From: Bradyrhizobium sp. 200
GTDB taxonomy: Bacteria > Pseudomonadota > Alphaproteobacteria > Rhizobiales > Xanthobacteraceae
Assembly: GCF_023100945.1 (NCBI RefSeq)
Contig: NZ_CP064689.1
Location: forward strand, 6,182,001 to 6,246,000
Direction: 5' to 3'
Length of the DNA: 64,000 nucleotides
Positions within the stretch are counted from its first letter, which is position 1. Every line of letters begins with the position of its first letter. The notes beneath the pieces were generated by a model, which had not been told where the DNA came from, did not search any database, and saw only the letters and a program-made list of their open reading frames with translations. The position numbers and the translations under genes are program-made. Positions 1-8,945 of this stretch are shown here, one piece after another.

Positions 1-19
1 CTGTAGAATGGATCCCACC

Positions 20-331
20 TGAGCGGCGTTCCACGCCGTAACCGACATGTGCGCTTCTCTGAGACTGACATGCTCGGTGTGCCGCCGATGCTTCCTGCGG
101 GATGCACTCCGCCTTGCTGGAACCAGAAACTTTGGCCATTGCCCCGCTAACTGCTGACGCGCCTTCTCTCATTGCTTACCCGGTCTTTTCACCGACTGAT
201 CGACTGCGAGCCCAGCCGTCGCTACCGCGTCGACCTTGCAGCTCTGAGCGATGTCGAATGTTAGAGCACCTATCGGCGATTGCGACGACGAGCTGCGAAC
301 TCACGACAATCACGGAGATTGAAATAGGCAT
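20..331 (-). pseudogene. Decayed copy of a small exported Cys protein
   Basis: Reading the minus strand from the ATG at 331 gives MPISISVIVVSSQLVVAIAD, nearly the same as the N-terminus of the intact protein at 12687-12995. After about 20 residues the match continues in a second frame (TFDIAQSCKVDAVATAGLA, compare VFDVTRTCKLDLSATAGLS), then a third (ARQQLAGQWPKF), then KAECIPQE and GGTPS in yet other frames. At least three frameshifts therefore separate collinear homologous blocks. It is a dead paralogue lying just downstream of the receiver gene at 388-765. Function of the intact form is unknown. Confidence 0.75.
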
Positions 332-387
332 CTCGGCGCCGCTCCTCTTCTCGTCCGCCCACATGAAGTGGAGCATGCAACGGTTCT

Positions 388-765
388 CTACCCGGCGCTG
401 CGCGAGTCACCGATCGCTCTGTCGATAGCTTCAAACAGGGCCTGTTGCTGCAGTGGCTTCCGGAGGCTGGCAACTAGTCTACTATGATCGCGCATCACAA
501 CGTCACCATGCGCGGTGATCAGGATTGTCGGAATTTCTATGCCGTTGCTTACGAGGTGTCGCTGAAGCTCCAAACCGTTCATTTCCGGCATCTGGAAGTC
601 GACAATCAGGCAGTCCGGAAGACCGGCTGGCAACGCCGCGAGAAATTCCTGTCCCGATCCATAAGTCCGGGCACGAAAAGCGTGCGAACGCAGCAACCTG
701 CTCAAGGCCCTGAGCACAGCTGGATCATCGTCCACAATTGCAATCGATGCGGAAGTTTCCGCCAT
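388..765 (-). CDS. Stand-alone response regulator receiver domain
   Basis: A 125-residue single-domain receiver protein of the CheY/FixJ receiver fold. It shows the acidic cluster DDDP near residue 12, the phospho-acceptor Asp in IVDFQMPEMNG, the Thr in ILITAHGD and the Lys in SLRKPL. There is no output domain, so it probably acts by protein contact or as a phosphate sink. ATG at 765. It shares strand with the full-length regulator and sensor kinase immediately upstream (831-3682) but is separated from them by 65 bp. A frameshifted near-copy lies at 24516-24885. The cognate kinase may be the one at 1445-3682; this is inference. Confidence 0.85.
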   Translation of the reverse strand: MAETSASIAIVDDDPAVLRALSRLLRSHAFRARTYGSGQEFLAALPAGLPDCLIVDFQMPEMNGLELQRHLVSNGIEIPTILITAHGDVVMRDHSRLVASLRKPLQQQALFEAIDRAIGDSRSAG

Positions 766-830
766 GGAAGACTATTGCGGTTCGTAGCGCGCTCGTCGAG
801 TTGGCTCTTGGGCCAATAGGTATGTGTTTC

Positions 831-1448
831 CTACTTCGACGGATTGAGCTTCTCGGCCATGCGGACGAGATCGGCGACGGTGCGAATGCCCAGCTTCTCC
901 ATCATCCGGCTGCGGTGGACCTTGATGGTCTTTTCGACCGTGCCCAAGTCTCCGGCAATCTGCTTGTTAAGCCGTCCCGCGACGACATGCGTAAACACTT
1001 CGCGCTCGCGCGGTGTCAGGTTGCTGACCTTCGCCTGCATCGATTCCATCTCGGAATGAAGCCGACGCGACTCAGCGTCCCTGGCTTCCGCGCGGGATAT
1101 CGCTTCGAACAAATCCTTGCCCTTTACCGGCTTGGTCAGGAAATCGATCGCACCGGCTTTCATGGCGCGCACGCTGGTGGGAATGTCGCCTTTGCCGGTG
1201 ACGAACACGACAGGACGATGATAGCCGCTGGCTGCGCTTAGCACGCGCTGAATCTCCAAGCCATCAAGACCGGGCATCGAAACATCCAATACCGCGCAGC
1301 CGGGAACCGTCATTTCATGCTCATCGAGGAATACCCGGGGGGAAGAATACACTTTGACCTCATATCCCCCGGCGCGGAGCAGTCGCGACAGTCCCTTTAG
1401 GACTCCCGGATCATCGTCCACGAGGTAAATTGTGAATTTGTCCGTCAT
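831..1448 (-). CDS. FixJ/NarL-type response regulator (receiver + LuxR HTH)
   Basis: 205 residues. The N-terminal receiver (about 5-120) has DDDP, the phospho-Asp in AVLDVSMPGLDG, Thr in VVFVTGKGD and Lys in FLTKPVKGKD. A C-terminal LuxR-type helix-turn-helix (about 140-200) contains LTPREREVFTHVVAGRLNKQ and the recognition-helix stretch TVEKTIKVHRSRMMEKLG. This is the FixJ/NodW/TodT class, which binds DNA when phosphorylated. Its ATG overlaps the stop of the sensor kinase by 4 bp (ATGA), so the pair is translationally coupled and almost certainly a cognate two-component system. Targets are unknown. Confidence 0.93.
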   Translation of the reverse strand: MTDKFTIYLVDDDPGVLKGLSRLLRAGGYEVKVYSSPRVFLDEHEMTVPGCAVLDVSMPGLDGLEIQRVLSAASGYHRPVVFVTGKGDIPTSVRAMKAGAIDFLTKPVKGKDLFEAISRAEARDAESRRLHSEMESMQAKVSNLTPREREVFTHVVAGRLNKQIAGDLGTVEKTIKVHRSRMMEKLGIRTVADLVRMAEKLNPSK

Positions 1449-3682
1449 GCGGTATCGAAGGTTGGCTGTTGGACAGGTAAGGAAAACTTCGCGATAGCGC
1501 CGCCGCGCTCATCGTTGACAAGGGTCAGCCTTCCTTGATGGGCCTGTATGATCGTTGAACACAGGGTTAGACCCAGACCCAGGCCATGGTTCTTGGTGGT
1601 GTAGAATGGCTCGAACAGCCGGCCATTTTCCTTGGCGCGAATGCCGTGTCCACGATCCTTGACAACGACGTCCACCATCCCGGCTTGGGGGCCGCCGGTT
1701 GAGATCAGGATAGAGCGCTGCTCTATCGGGGTCGAGGCCATGGCGTCCATTGCATTCATGACAAGATTGAGTAGCACCTGCTGCAGTTGCACAAAATCGC
1801 CGCATGTCGGAAATGGAGCATGATCTAGATCAAGCCTGAGGCTGATATCGCGGGCAATCAGCTCGCCGTTCAGCAGGCTAACGGTTGATGTCACAAGGTC
1901 ATTGATGTTGACGTATTCCGCTCTTCGCTCGCCTTTCTTCAAAAGACCGCGGAGACGGTGGATAACCTCGCCGGCCCGATTGTCTTCATGAACAATCTCC
2001 TCGAGGGCATCGCGAATTTCGACGACATCGGGCGACTCTTGCGCCAGCAGATGAAGCGCCGCTTGCGCATTGGACAGGATCGCAGTGAGGGGCTGGTTGA
2101 TTTCGTGCGCAATTGATCCGGAAAGCTCGCCAAGCACGGACACGCGCATCAGATGCTCAACTTCCAGGCGCTGCAGTGCGACCTCAGCCTCGGCCGACTT
2201 CTGTTCGGTAATGTCGATGAATATGCCGCCAATATGGCCCGATTGGCCGCCGCCCTCTGAACGGGAGCGGGCGCGCATGCGAACCCAACGAATCTCCCCG
2301 CCCGGCAGCACAATTCGGACGTCGCCGACGGCAGGTTGCTCTGTCTCCGATGACCTTTCAAGCGCTTGGGTTGCAGTTTGCAGATCGTCGGGGTGAACGG
2401 CCGAAAGGAACGTGTCGCGAGTCAACGGCGCATCTCGCGCAACTCCAAACATCGCCCTGCAATGCTCCGTCGCCCAAAGCTCATTTCGATGCCGGTCAAA
2501 TTGCCAAAGCCCAATATTGGCAGCAGCGGCGGCGAACGTCATCCGCTCTTCGCTTTCCTTGAGCAGATTCTCGGCGCGCAACCTTCTCCGCCGCTGAACC
2601 AGCAGTGCTCCAACGATCAACGATTGCAAGACAACAATCAGGATGGCCGCAACGACGGCGCCTCGATGTTCACTCCAGATCGTCGGTTCCTTGAACAGGA
2701 CGGCAGTATCGGGAGGAAGCTTGCTCTCCTCGAGCTTCCACCGCGTCATCGCCCTGTGATCGACCCGATAGGCCTGTCCCGGATTCGTTTGGGGCGCGAT
2801 CGTCGCGGGGTCTTTCCCGGCGAGGATTTGAAGCGCCATGTCCGCCGCGCGAACACCAACCGATTCAAATGTCTCAACGAAGCCACCGACGCTGCCATTG
2901 CCAATGTAGGTGTCATAGGGGGCGTAGAGCGGTGCCGGGGAGATCGCGGACAGAGAACCTGCCACGTGAGCCGGGACAAAGGCGTTGCCTTCGCTGTCGG
3001 CAAAAACCGTCAGGAGCATCACAATCGAATCACGGGGAATCTTCGACACCTCTTCAACCAGGTTCGCATAGGAACGCTCGAACAGGTATGTCACTTCGAA
3101 TTTTCGTGGACGATGCTCGATGGTTTTTCGAGCAGCCGATTGCCATCGCCGATCCACCTCTCCGCTTCCGGCAATGACGAATAGGCGGCTGGCCTCCGGC
3201 TGCAGCCGCTCCGCGAGCGCAAGCGTCTTGTCCAGGTCAAACTCGGAGATTATTCCGGTGATGTTCGGCGGTAACCGCAACGCACCAAAGTTTTGTGGGG
3301 ATACGGACGTAAATATGACAGGCACATTTGGAGCGATGTCGTCGCGGTGCCTGACGATGAATGGCAGAGCTGCGCTGCCTAACGTTATCATCACGTCAGG
3401 TGGGCGTTTCTCATACTTGGCTCGCAGGAACATCGTTATCCGAGATTCGTATTCGGGATCCGTGTTCCGCGCCAGGTCGAGAAAGTCTGCATCGATTTCG
3501 AGTGGTTGTGGCGAGCGTTCCAGCAAGCGCTTTCGAGCGCCGTCCGCGATTAGTGTGGTGGCGGGAAATGTGTAATTGAAAGCGTGCAGCATCAGCACGC
3601 GTCGAGGCTCAGCGGCGCGAGATTCCGCACCGAACAGAAAAAGGAGCACCAGGCTCCAACAAACTGTGCGCGTCCTTGCCAT
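1445..3682 (-). CDS. Membrane sensor histidine kinase with ABC-type periplasmic sensor and PAS
   Basis: About 745 residues from the ATG at 3682. That start was chosen because a signal peptide follows it (MARTRTVCWSLVLLFLFG); the open frame runs on to 4117 but its upstream part is intergenic in character. Order: signal peptide, an ABC-transporter-substrate-binding-like periplasmic domain (about 30-330, ending GQAYRVDHRAMTRW), one membrane segment (VVAAILIVVLQSLIVGALLV), a PAS domain with PAC (about 380-500), a HisKA helix with the phospho-His in GSIAHEINQPLTAILSNAQA, and an HATPase_c domain with N box (LVMNAMDAM) and G boxes (DRGHGI, GLGLGLTLC). It resembles kinases controlling aromatic or solvent responses in Bradyrhizobium. 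The ligand is unknown. Its partner is the FixJ-type regulator overlapping its 3' end. Confidence 0.9.
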   Translation of the reverse strand: MARTRTVCWSLVLLFLFGAESRAAEPRRVLMLHAFNYTFPATTLIADGARKRLLERSPQPLEIDADFLDLARNTDPEYESRITMFLRAKYEKRPPDVMITLGSAALPFIVRHRDDIAPNVPVIFTSVSPQNFGALRLPPNITGIISEFDLDKTLALAERLQPEASRLFVIAGSGEVDRRWQSAARKTIEHRPRKFEVTYLFERSYANLVEEVSKIPRDSIVMLLTVFADSEGNAFVPAHVAGSLSAISPAPLYAPYDTYIGNGSVGGFVETFESVGVRAADMALQILAGKDPATIAPQTNPGQAYRVDHRAMTRWKLEESKLPPDTAVLFKEPTIWSEHRGAVVAAILIVVLQSLIVGALLVQRRRRLRAENLLKESEERMTFAAAAANIGLWQFDRHRNELWATEHCRAMFGVARDAPLTRDTFLSAVHPDDLQTATQALERSSETEQPAVGDVRIVLPGGEIRWVRMRARSRSEGGGQSGHIGGIFIDITEQKSAEAEVALQRLEVEHLMRVSVLGELSGSIAHEINQPLTAILSNAQAALHLLAQESPDVVEIRDALEEIVHEDNRAGEVIHRLRGLLKKGERRAEYVNINDLVTSTVSLLNGELIARDISLRLDLDHAPFPTCGDFVQLQQVLLNLVMNAMDAMASTPIEQRSILISTGGPQAGMVDVVVKDRGHGIRAKENGRLFEPFYTTKNHGLGLGLTLCSTIIQAHQGRLTLVNDERGGAIAKFSLPVQQPTFDTA

Positions 3683-3714
3683 TCCGGAAACGGCCGCCAC
3701 GCCAAAAATACGCC

Positions 3715-3753
3715 AGTACAAATTCACAAAAGTATGCGAGTACAAATTCACAA
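3715..3753 (-). promoter_or_regulatory. Two 15-bp direct repeats upstream of the sensor kinase
   Basis: The 15-mer AGTACAAATTCACAA occurs at 3715-3729 and again at 3739-3753, 24 bp start to start, 33 to 71 bp before the kinase ATG at 3682. Perfect tandem sites so close to a start codon suggest a regulator or response-regulator binding pair. The rest of 3683-4016 shows no gene. A weak match to the dispersed GCATAG motif lies at 3896-3910. Confidence 0.55.
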
Positions 3754-4016
3754 CGAACTGGCGCCTGGAGGAGCGCCGTTCGAAGATCGAATGCAACCTT
3801 AACACGCCTTGGCAGCGCGCGCTCCCTCTCGCGATAGGAAATTTATGAGTAAAATCAATACAAAACGTTTTGATCTGAGCGGCCCGCTCGATTTGCCGGC
3901 CGCGCATAGGGGATAGTGGCCGCCCCGTAAAATTGTAGCCAATCGGCCGCTGCCTGACGATCACATGCGGCGTCATGGAATGGCACGCCATACGATCCAC
4001 ATATCGGTCGGATAGA

Positions 4017-4289
4017 TCAGATCCCGTAACGCCGGCAGATAACCCGAAGCCTGGAAATGCATTCAGCACAGGGACCTGTCCCAGGCCGAGCAACCTCGAC
4101 TTCGAAACCAACCGCATACTCGCCTGGACTGCAATAGCTCCCCGAATTGCCTGGCTTCACGCTCGTCCAGGGCCCTTGCGTGGTGCCAGGGGGGTTCGCC
4201 GCCGCTGGTGCAGCCGTTTGCGCGTGGGCGCCAGCGTTCGGCGCAATGGTGATAACGGCCAAGGCGACAAGTTTCACGAGCTGCTTCAC
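4017..4289 (-). CDS. Small exported protein, unknown function
   Basis: 90 residues starting at a GTG at 4289 that has a good ribosome site (GGGGAGAG) 5 bp upstream; the open frame extends further but lacks a site there. Residues 1-24 form a signal peptide (KQLVKLVALAVITIAP, then AGAHAQ). The mature part is short and Cys-rich (CSPGE, CAEC, VICRRYGI), consistent with a disulfide-bonded periplasmic protein. I do not recognise the family. It is 335 bp upstream of, and on the same strand as, the sensor kinase. Confidence 0.6.
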   Translation of the reverse strand: MKQLVKLVALAVITIAPNAGAHAQTAAPAAANPPGTTQGPWTSVKPGNSGSYCSPGEYAVGFEVEVARPGTGPCAECISRLRVICRRYGI

Positions 4290-4824
4290 GGTGACTCTCC
4301 CCTCTCCGATTGGCTCGGCCGGTACGAAATGAAGCTCTCGTCCTCTTAAGAACTCTGTGTCAAGGCAATCGGCCCCAGTCCTGAAACCATACTGGAAGCG
4401 ATTGCGCGGGAAGCGCATTGATCGTCTCCATTGTGCTGAAGGTCGGCCAAGACCTTTCTCTCGGCCTGCATGACCAGACGATGCCATGTCCCACATGCGG
4501 GCACCAAGGTTGAAGATCGAGAGTGATCACGACCGGACGTTTGCGCCAGACAGGTTGCGCGCACGACTAATGACCCAGCCAACTCTATTCGCACCGACGT
4601 TGGACAGTGCTTCTGGGCCACCGTGCGGCCGCTCCCGGAACTAGCCGTTCGGTTATGCGCCTTGTCAGGAGCCGCCCACGTTCGAGCTGCGCCGGCGTCG
4701 ATATCGCTTCGCGCGGTGACGCAAATCGGCCGAAAACGCATAGCGCGTGAACAAGGTGACTCGTACCCTACCCGTGAACCGGATGCGTGTACTGGCCAAC
4801 AACTTCATAAGCCGAGGTTGCAGG
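4290..4824. other. Intergenic region without a convincing gene
   Basis: 535 bp between divergent genes. The only structured element seen is the dispersed 15-bp motif at 4730-4744. The minus open frame at 4346-4741 has no signal, domain or ribosome site and is not called. Confidence 0.5.
4730..4744 (+). promoter_or_regulatory. Dispersed 15-bp motif, copy 1
   Basis: CCGAAAACGCATAGC, 80 bp before the ATG at 4825 and in the same orientation. It matches the consensus CCGAAWNYGCATAGC shared by at least thirteen intergenic sites in the left 43 kb. Confidence 0.6.
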
Positions 4825-5271
4825 ATGTCACTTATGAAGGATCTTCTTGGGCGGCCGTTCGATCAGACGATCACATCAAAATACACGGCAATTAACGGCT
4901 TGATCTATTTGGGGTTCGGAGCCTTGGTACTTATCTGGCCCGGAATGGTGCAGACCATCTTCAGGGATGCAGAGTTCGTTGGAAACGAGGCAGCACTCAT
5001 CCGCGTAGTGGGCATGACCGTGATGGTCATTGGCTGGCTCTATTTATTCGGCGGCCTCTCCGGCGGCAGGCGGATCGTCGCCGCTAGCGTGTTGGACAGA
5101 GTGGTGCTCGTCCCGTTGGTGCTCGTACCCTTGGCCATCGCGGGAGTTTTTCCTCATTTTCTGCTGGCGTTTGCGCTTCTCGACCCGACGCTCGGCATTG
5201 GCGCTTGGCTGCTTCTCAGTCGATCGGACGGCCCTCGATTCTACTCGACCACTCGGACGCCATCACTGTAG
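4825..5271 (+). CDS. Small integral membrane protein, unknown function
   Basis: 148 residues from the ATG at 4825 (a second ATG at 4834 is equally possible). Four hydrophobic segments are visible: AINGLIYLGFGALVLIWPG, VVGMTVMVIGWLYLFGGL, VLVPLVLVPLAIAGVF and LLAFALLDPTLGIGAWLLL. There are no charged catalytic motifs. It is preceded by dispersed motif copy 1. I cannot assign a function; the pattern resembles small DoxX-like or uncharacterised four-helix membrane proteins. Confidence 0.7.
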   Translation: MSLMKDLLGRPFDQTITSKYTAINGLIYLGFGALVLIWPGMVQTIFRDAEFVGNEAALIRVVGMTVMVIGWLYLFGGLSGGRRIVAASVLDRVVLVPLVLVPLAIAGVFPHFLLAFALLDPTLGIGAWLLLSRSDGPRFYSTTRTPSL

Positions 5272-5446
5272 CTCTCGGAACTATCGCCGATGCTGGACGC
5301 TCGCCCAGGTTTCGGAGAATGACCGTGGGTCAAAAACCAGACCTCGGGTTGCGTTCGAGCTATTTCCGTTCATCCCCGGATAGCGCCAACAAGTTTCAGA
5401 ATGTGATCAGGCCATATCCTCTTTCTGATTGGAAGGATGGCGCTGT

Positions 5447-5461
5447 CTGAAATTGCATAGC
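5447..5461 (+). promoter_or_regulatory. Dispersed 15-bp motif, copy 2
   Basis: CTGAAATTGCATAGC, 165 bp before the PQQ dehydrogenase start and in the same orientation. One mismatch to the consensus. It is the only recognisable element in the 355-bp gap 5272-5626. Confidence 0.55.
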
Positions 5462-5626
5462 CAGCGCCGAGAATGGGGATCAAGGTGCAGTAAGAGAAAA
5501 TGTCCAACCGCGCGGTCATCGATCTGGCTACAGCCAGGGCCCCTTTTGAGCCCGTCACGTATGTAAGTTGTCGGAGTTTCGCATGAAGCACAAACTCCTA
5601 GTTATTGCTGTCAAGGGAGGCGCAAA

Positions 5627-7411
5627 ATGAATCGCAGACTCGAACTCTTCAGCATCGTACTCCTTGCGCTAAACGCGGGAGTGGTGGGCAGAGGAGTCAC
5701 GTCCGCGCTTGCGGATGAGGTCGGAATCGAGGTGGACGTCGGCGAGTTGCGCGGCGAAATCCTGTCGCTCTTTGCGCGCCGGGGTGCCGTAGCGACGGAA
5801 ACGAACCCGAATTACAAGGGCGCTGCGGCGCCTGCGCCTGCGGCTCCTCCTTCGCCGGCAGCCGCGGACTGGCCGAGCTACAACAAGACGCTCACTTCCG
5901 AGCGCTTCTCCGACCTCAGCCAGATCAACACGAAGAATGTCGGCAAGCTCAAGGTGCTGTGTACCTACGACACCTGGCGATTAACGGCCTTCGAGACCGG
6001 TCTTCTCATGGTCGAGGGCGCGCTCATCGGTACAACCGAATTCGATATTTTCTCGATAAACCCGGCGACCTGCGCCGAGAACTGGCGCACGCACGAGGAA
6101 TATCCGGCCTACATTCTGCCGACCAATCGGGGCGCGGCCTACCTCGACGGTAGGTTGTTCCGTGGGACCCAGGACGGGCGCGTGCTGGCCTACGATTTCA
6201 AGACCGGCAAGCGGCTGTGGGAGACGACGATCGCCGACGCGAAAAAGGGCGAAGACGTGCCGGCGGCACCGATCGCCTGGGAGGGGCTTGTCTTCATCGG
6301 CAATGCCGGCGGCGACTTCAAGGGCGGCAAGGGGCACATGTACGCGCTCGACGCCAAGACCGGCAAGATCGTGTGGCAATTCTTCCTCGTGCCCAAGACC
6401 GAGGGCGATACTGTTCGCGGGCCCGAAGGCGCCACGCCGCTCGACAGTTCAACCTGGAAAAACGTGCCTGGCGCGCCGATCAGCGGCGGGGGAGCCTGGA
6501 CTTCCACGACCTTGGACCCGGCTTCTGGACTTTTGTATGTGCCCGTTGGCAATCCCGCGCCCGACTACGACAACAGCGTCCGCCAAGGGGACAATCTCTT
6601 CACCGGTTCCGTCGTTGTCCTCGACGCCAAGACCGGTGCTTACAAGAACCATTTCCAGCTTGTGCCCAGGGACTGGCACGACTGGGATGTCTCCAACCCG
6701 CCGGCTCTGATCAAGACGAGGGGGGGCAAGAGGCTCATGGCGGTGGCGCCGAAAAATGGATACCTTTACGGCTTTGACCTCGCCGACAACAAGCTCTTGT
6801 ACCGGACGCCGGCGACGAGAATCGAGAATGCGGAAGAGCCCTTCGCTGTCGACAAAGACGTGCATTTTTGTCCGGGCGCCGTGGGCGGGCAGGAATGGAA
6901 CAGCCCGGCCTACGACCCTCTGACCAATTTCATCTTCACCGGCCAGGTCGAATGGTGCACCACGGTAAGGTTGCAGACCAGGGACGAAGTCCTAGCGTCC
7001 CCGACCGGACAACCGTGGACGGGAGAGAAGTCCATCAATCCGTTCAATGTGTTCGGAAAGTTCTCGCGCGCCGACGGCGTCTGGGCGGGATGGCTTCACG
7101 CCGTCGACGCCGACACGGGTGTGTGGAAGTGGAGGCTGAAGTCCAATTACCCGATCCTGGGCGCCGTGACGCCGACCGCGGGGGGCCTTGTGTTCTTTGG
7201 CGACGTGGGCGGCAATTTCTATGCGCTTGACGCGGCGACCGGCCAGAAGCTGTGGGGCAATAAGATCGGCGGCGCGATCGGTGGCGGAGTGATCACTTAT
7301 ACAGCCAACGGCGTGCAGAAAATCGCGGTGGCGACCGGCTTCGTTTCCCCCGCTTTCCCGGTTGAAATCCGGAGAGCGAAGATCGCTATCCTCGGTCTTG
7401 AGGGCAACTGA
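5627..7411 (+). CDS. PQQ-dependent dehydrogenase (quinoprotein beta-propeller), exported
   Basis: 594 residues. ATG at 5627 with a strong ribosome site (AAGGGAGG). A signal peptide covers about residues 1-29. An Ala/Pro linker (about 65-80) leads into the eight-bladed PQQ propeller, with repeated blade signatures such as VLAYDFKTGKRLWET, YALDAKTGKIVWQF, VVLDAKTGAYKNHF and YALDAATGQKLWG. The segment DWHDWDVSNPPAL matches the active-site region of quinoprotein alcohol dehydrogenases. No CxxCH is present, so it is not a quinohaemoprotein; electrons would leave through a separate cytochrome or quinone. The next genes encode a quinol oxidase, which suggests a periplasmic oxidation coupled to bd-type respiration. 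The substrate cannot be read from sequence. Confidence 0.88.
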   Translation: MNRRLELFSIVLLALNAGVVGRGVTSALADEVGIEVDVGELRGEILSLFARRGAVATETNPNYKGAAAPAPAAPPSPAAADWPSYNKTLTSERFSDLSQINTKNVGKLKVLCTYDTWRLTAFETGLLMVEGALIGTTEFDIFSINPATCAENWRTHEEYPAYILPTNRGAAYLDGRLFRGTQDGRVLAYDFKTGKRLWETTIADAKKGEDVPAAPIAWEGLVFIGNAGGDFKGGKGHMYALDAKTGKIVWQFFLVPKTEGDTVRGPEGATPLDSSTWKNVPGAPISGGGAWTSTTLDPASGLLYVPVGNPAPDYDNSVRQGDNLFTGSVVVLDAKTGAYKNHFQLVPRDWHDWDVSNPPALIKTRGGKRLMAVAPKNGYLYGFDLADNKLLYRTPATRIENAEEPFAVDKDVHFCPGAVGGQEWNSPAYDPLTNFIFTGQVEWCTTVRLQTRDEVLASPTGQPWTGEKSINPFNVFGKFSRADGVWAGWLHAVDADTGVWKWRLKSNYPILGAVTPTAGGLVFFGDVGGNFYALDAATGQKLWGNKIGGAIGGGVITYTANGVQKIAVATGFVSPAFPVEIRRAKIAILGLEGN

Positions 7412-7530
7412 AGCAGTCGGCGGCGGCGCCGGCCGCAGCGCGAGGCCGGCAAGCGCGCCCGCTGGCCAAGCGCGCCGCCGGCGTTCGCAACTTCATACTG
7501 TGACGTTGCAGCCCATTCGGAGACGTTACC

Positions 7531-8940
7531 ATGGACTTCGATCCGGTTTTCCTGTCACGGTTGCAATTTGGATTTGTGATCACGTTTCACATCATATTTC
7601 CCTCGTTCACCATCGGTCTTGGTGCTTGGTTGGCGACAATCGAGGGTGCGAGGTTGGCGACGGGAAACCCCGTTTATCGGCGTGTATTTGACTTCTGGCT
7701 CAAGGTGTTTGCGCTATCGTTCGGAATGGGCGTGGTCACCGGTATCGTCATGGCCTTTCAGTTCGGAACGAACTGGAGTGTTCTGGCGGAGCGCACCGGT
7801 TCGATCCAGGGGCCGCTACTCGGCTATGAAGCGTTCACAGCCTTTATGTTAGAGGCGACATTTTTCGGCGTTATGCTGCTTGGGCGTGATCGGGTATCGC
7901 CGCGCGTCTACTTTTTCGCCTGCTGCATGGTATCGCTCGGCACCATGTTCTCGTCGTTCTGGATTCTCGCCAATAATAGCTGGATGCAGGTTCCGATCGG
8001 CCACACGATCGTCGATGGCAAGCTTATCCCTTCGGATTGGCGAGCAATCGTCCTGGGGCCGATTCAGATGGTGCGTTGGCCGCATATGCTGCTCGCCGCT
8101 TTTCTGACCAGCGGGATGAGCATTGCCGCCACGGGTGCATGGTATCTGCTGCGTGGCGTGCATCGTGACGAGGGGCGCGTGATGCTGCACTGGAGTCTCG
8201 GATTGGTAGCTGTATTGATCCCGATCCAGCTCTTCTTCGGACACCTGACCGGTCTATACGTTCTCAAGCACCAGCCGGCGAAATTTGCTGCGATCGAAGC
8301 CCGCTGGAAGAACCAGCAACCGGCCAGCGAGGTCCTGATCGCGATTCCCGATCCGGTCAGCGAGCGTAATCTGTTCGCGATCGAAATCCCGCGTCTTGGC
8401 AGCTTCATCGCCTCCGGCAACTGGACCGCGCCCGAGGTCGGCCTTGAATCGTTTCCACCAAAGGATCGGCCCTCTGTCATCATTCCATTCTTTGCGTTCC
8501 GCATCATGGTCGGGATGGGCCTGATCATGCTTGCTGTTTCGTGGCTGGGAAATCTGCTTCGCTTCCGCGATCGGCTTGAGACAACGCGCTGGTTTCTGTG
8601 GTGCACTTTCCTTTCGTTTCCGACGGGCTTCATCGCCGTGCTGGCCGGCTGGTACACTGCCGAAGTTGGGCGTCAGCCCTGGGTCGTCTATGGCCTGCTT
8701 CGCACAGCCGACGCTGTAACGCCTTCGCTTACCACCGGTACGGTGCTGTTCTCGCTTGTCAGCTACGTGCTGGTATACGCGGTCTTCATCGGGTTCGGGA
8801 CATACTACATCTTCAAATTGCTTCGGCAGGGCCCCACCGTCGAGGCAACGGCGATTCGCGGGGCGACTGCCAGCCGCCCAATGGCGTTTGCCGACGACGC
8901 CGCGAGCGCGACGGGCAACCAATCACTGGCCGGGGAGTGA
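7531..8940 (+). CDS. cydA: Cytochrome bd-type quinol oxidase subunit I (CioA-like)
   Basis: 469 residues, about nine membrane helices. It carries the haem b595-type ligand His20 in FVITFHIIFPSFTIG, the helix GMGVVTGIVMAFQFGTNW, the GLYVLKHQPAKFAAIEARW loop of the quinol-binding region and the signature AEVGRQPWVVYGLLRT. The Q-loop is short, as in cyanide-insensitive (CioAB) oxidases. Subunit I holds all haems and oxidises ubiquinol while reducing O2 without pumping protons. It lies 5 bp before the subunit II gene and 119 bp after the PQQ dehydrogenase. Confidence 0.95.
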   Translation: MDFDPVFLSRLQFGFVITFHIIFPSFTIGLGAWLATIEGARLATGNPVYRRVFDFWLKVFALSFGMGVVTGIVMAFQFGTNWSVLAERTGSIQGPLLGYEAFTAFMLEATFFGVMLLGRDRVSPRVYFFACCMVSLGTMFSSFWILANNSWMQVPIGHTIVDGKLIPSDWRAIVLGPIQMVRWPHMLLAAFLTSGMSIAATGAWYLLRGVHRDEGRVMLHWSLGLVAVLIPIQLFFGHLTGLYVLKHQPAKFAAIEARWKNQQPASEVLIAIPDPVSERNLFAIEIPRLGSFIASGNWTAPEVGLESFPPKDRPSVIIPFFAFRIMVGMGLIMLAVSWLGNLLRFRDRLETTRWFLWCTFLSFPTGFIAVLAGWYTAEVGRQPWVVYGLLRTADAVTPSLTTGTVLFSLVSYVLVYAVFIGFGTYYIFKLLRQGPTVEATAIRGATASRPMAFADDAASATGNQSLAGE

Positions 8941-8945
8941 CGGGC

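Noticed and set aside
4346..4741. 131-codon minus frame
   Set aside because: No ribosome site, domain, signal or hydrophobic pattern; overlaps motif copy 1.
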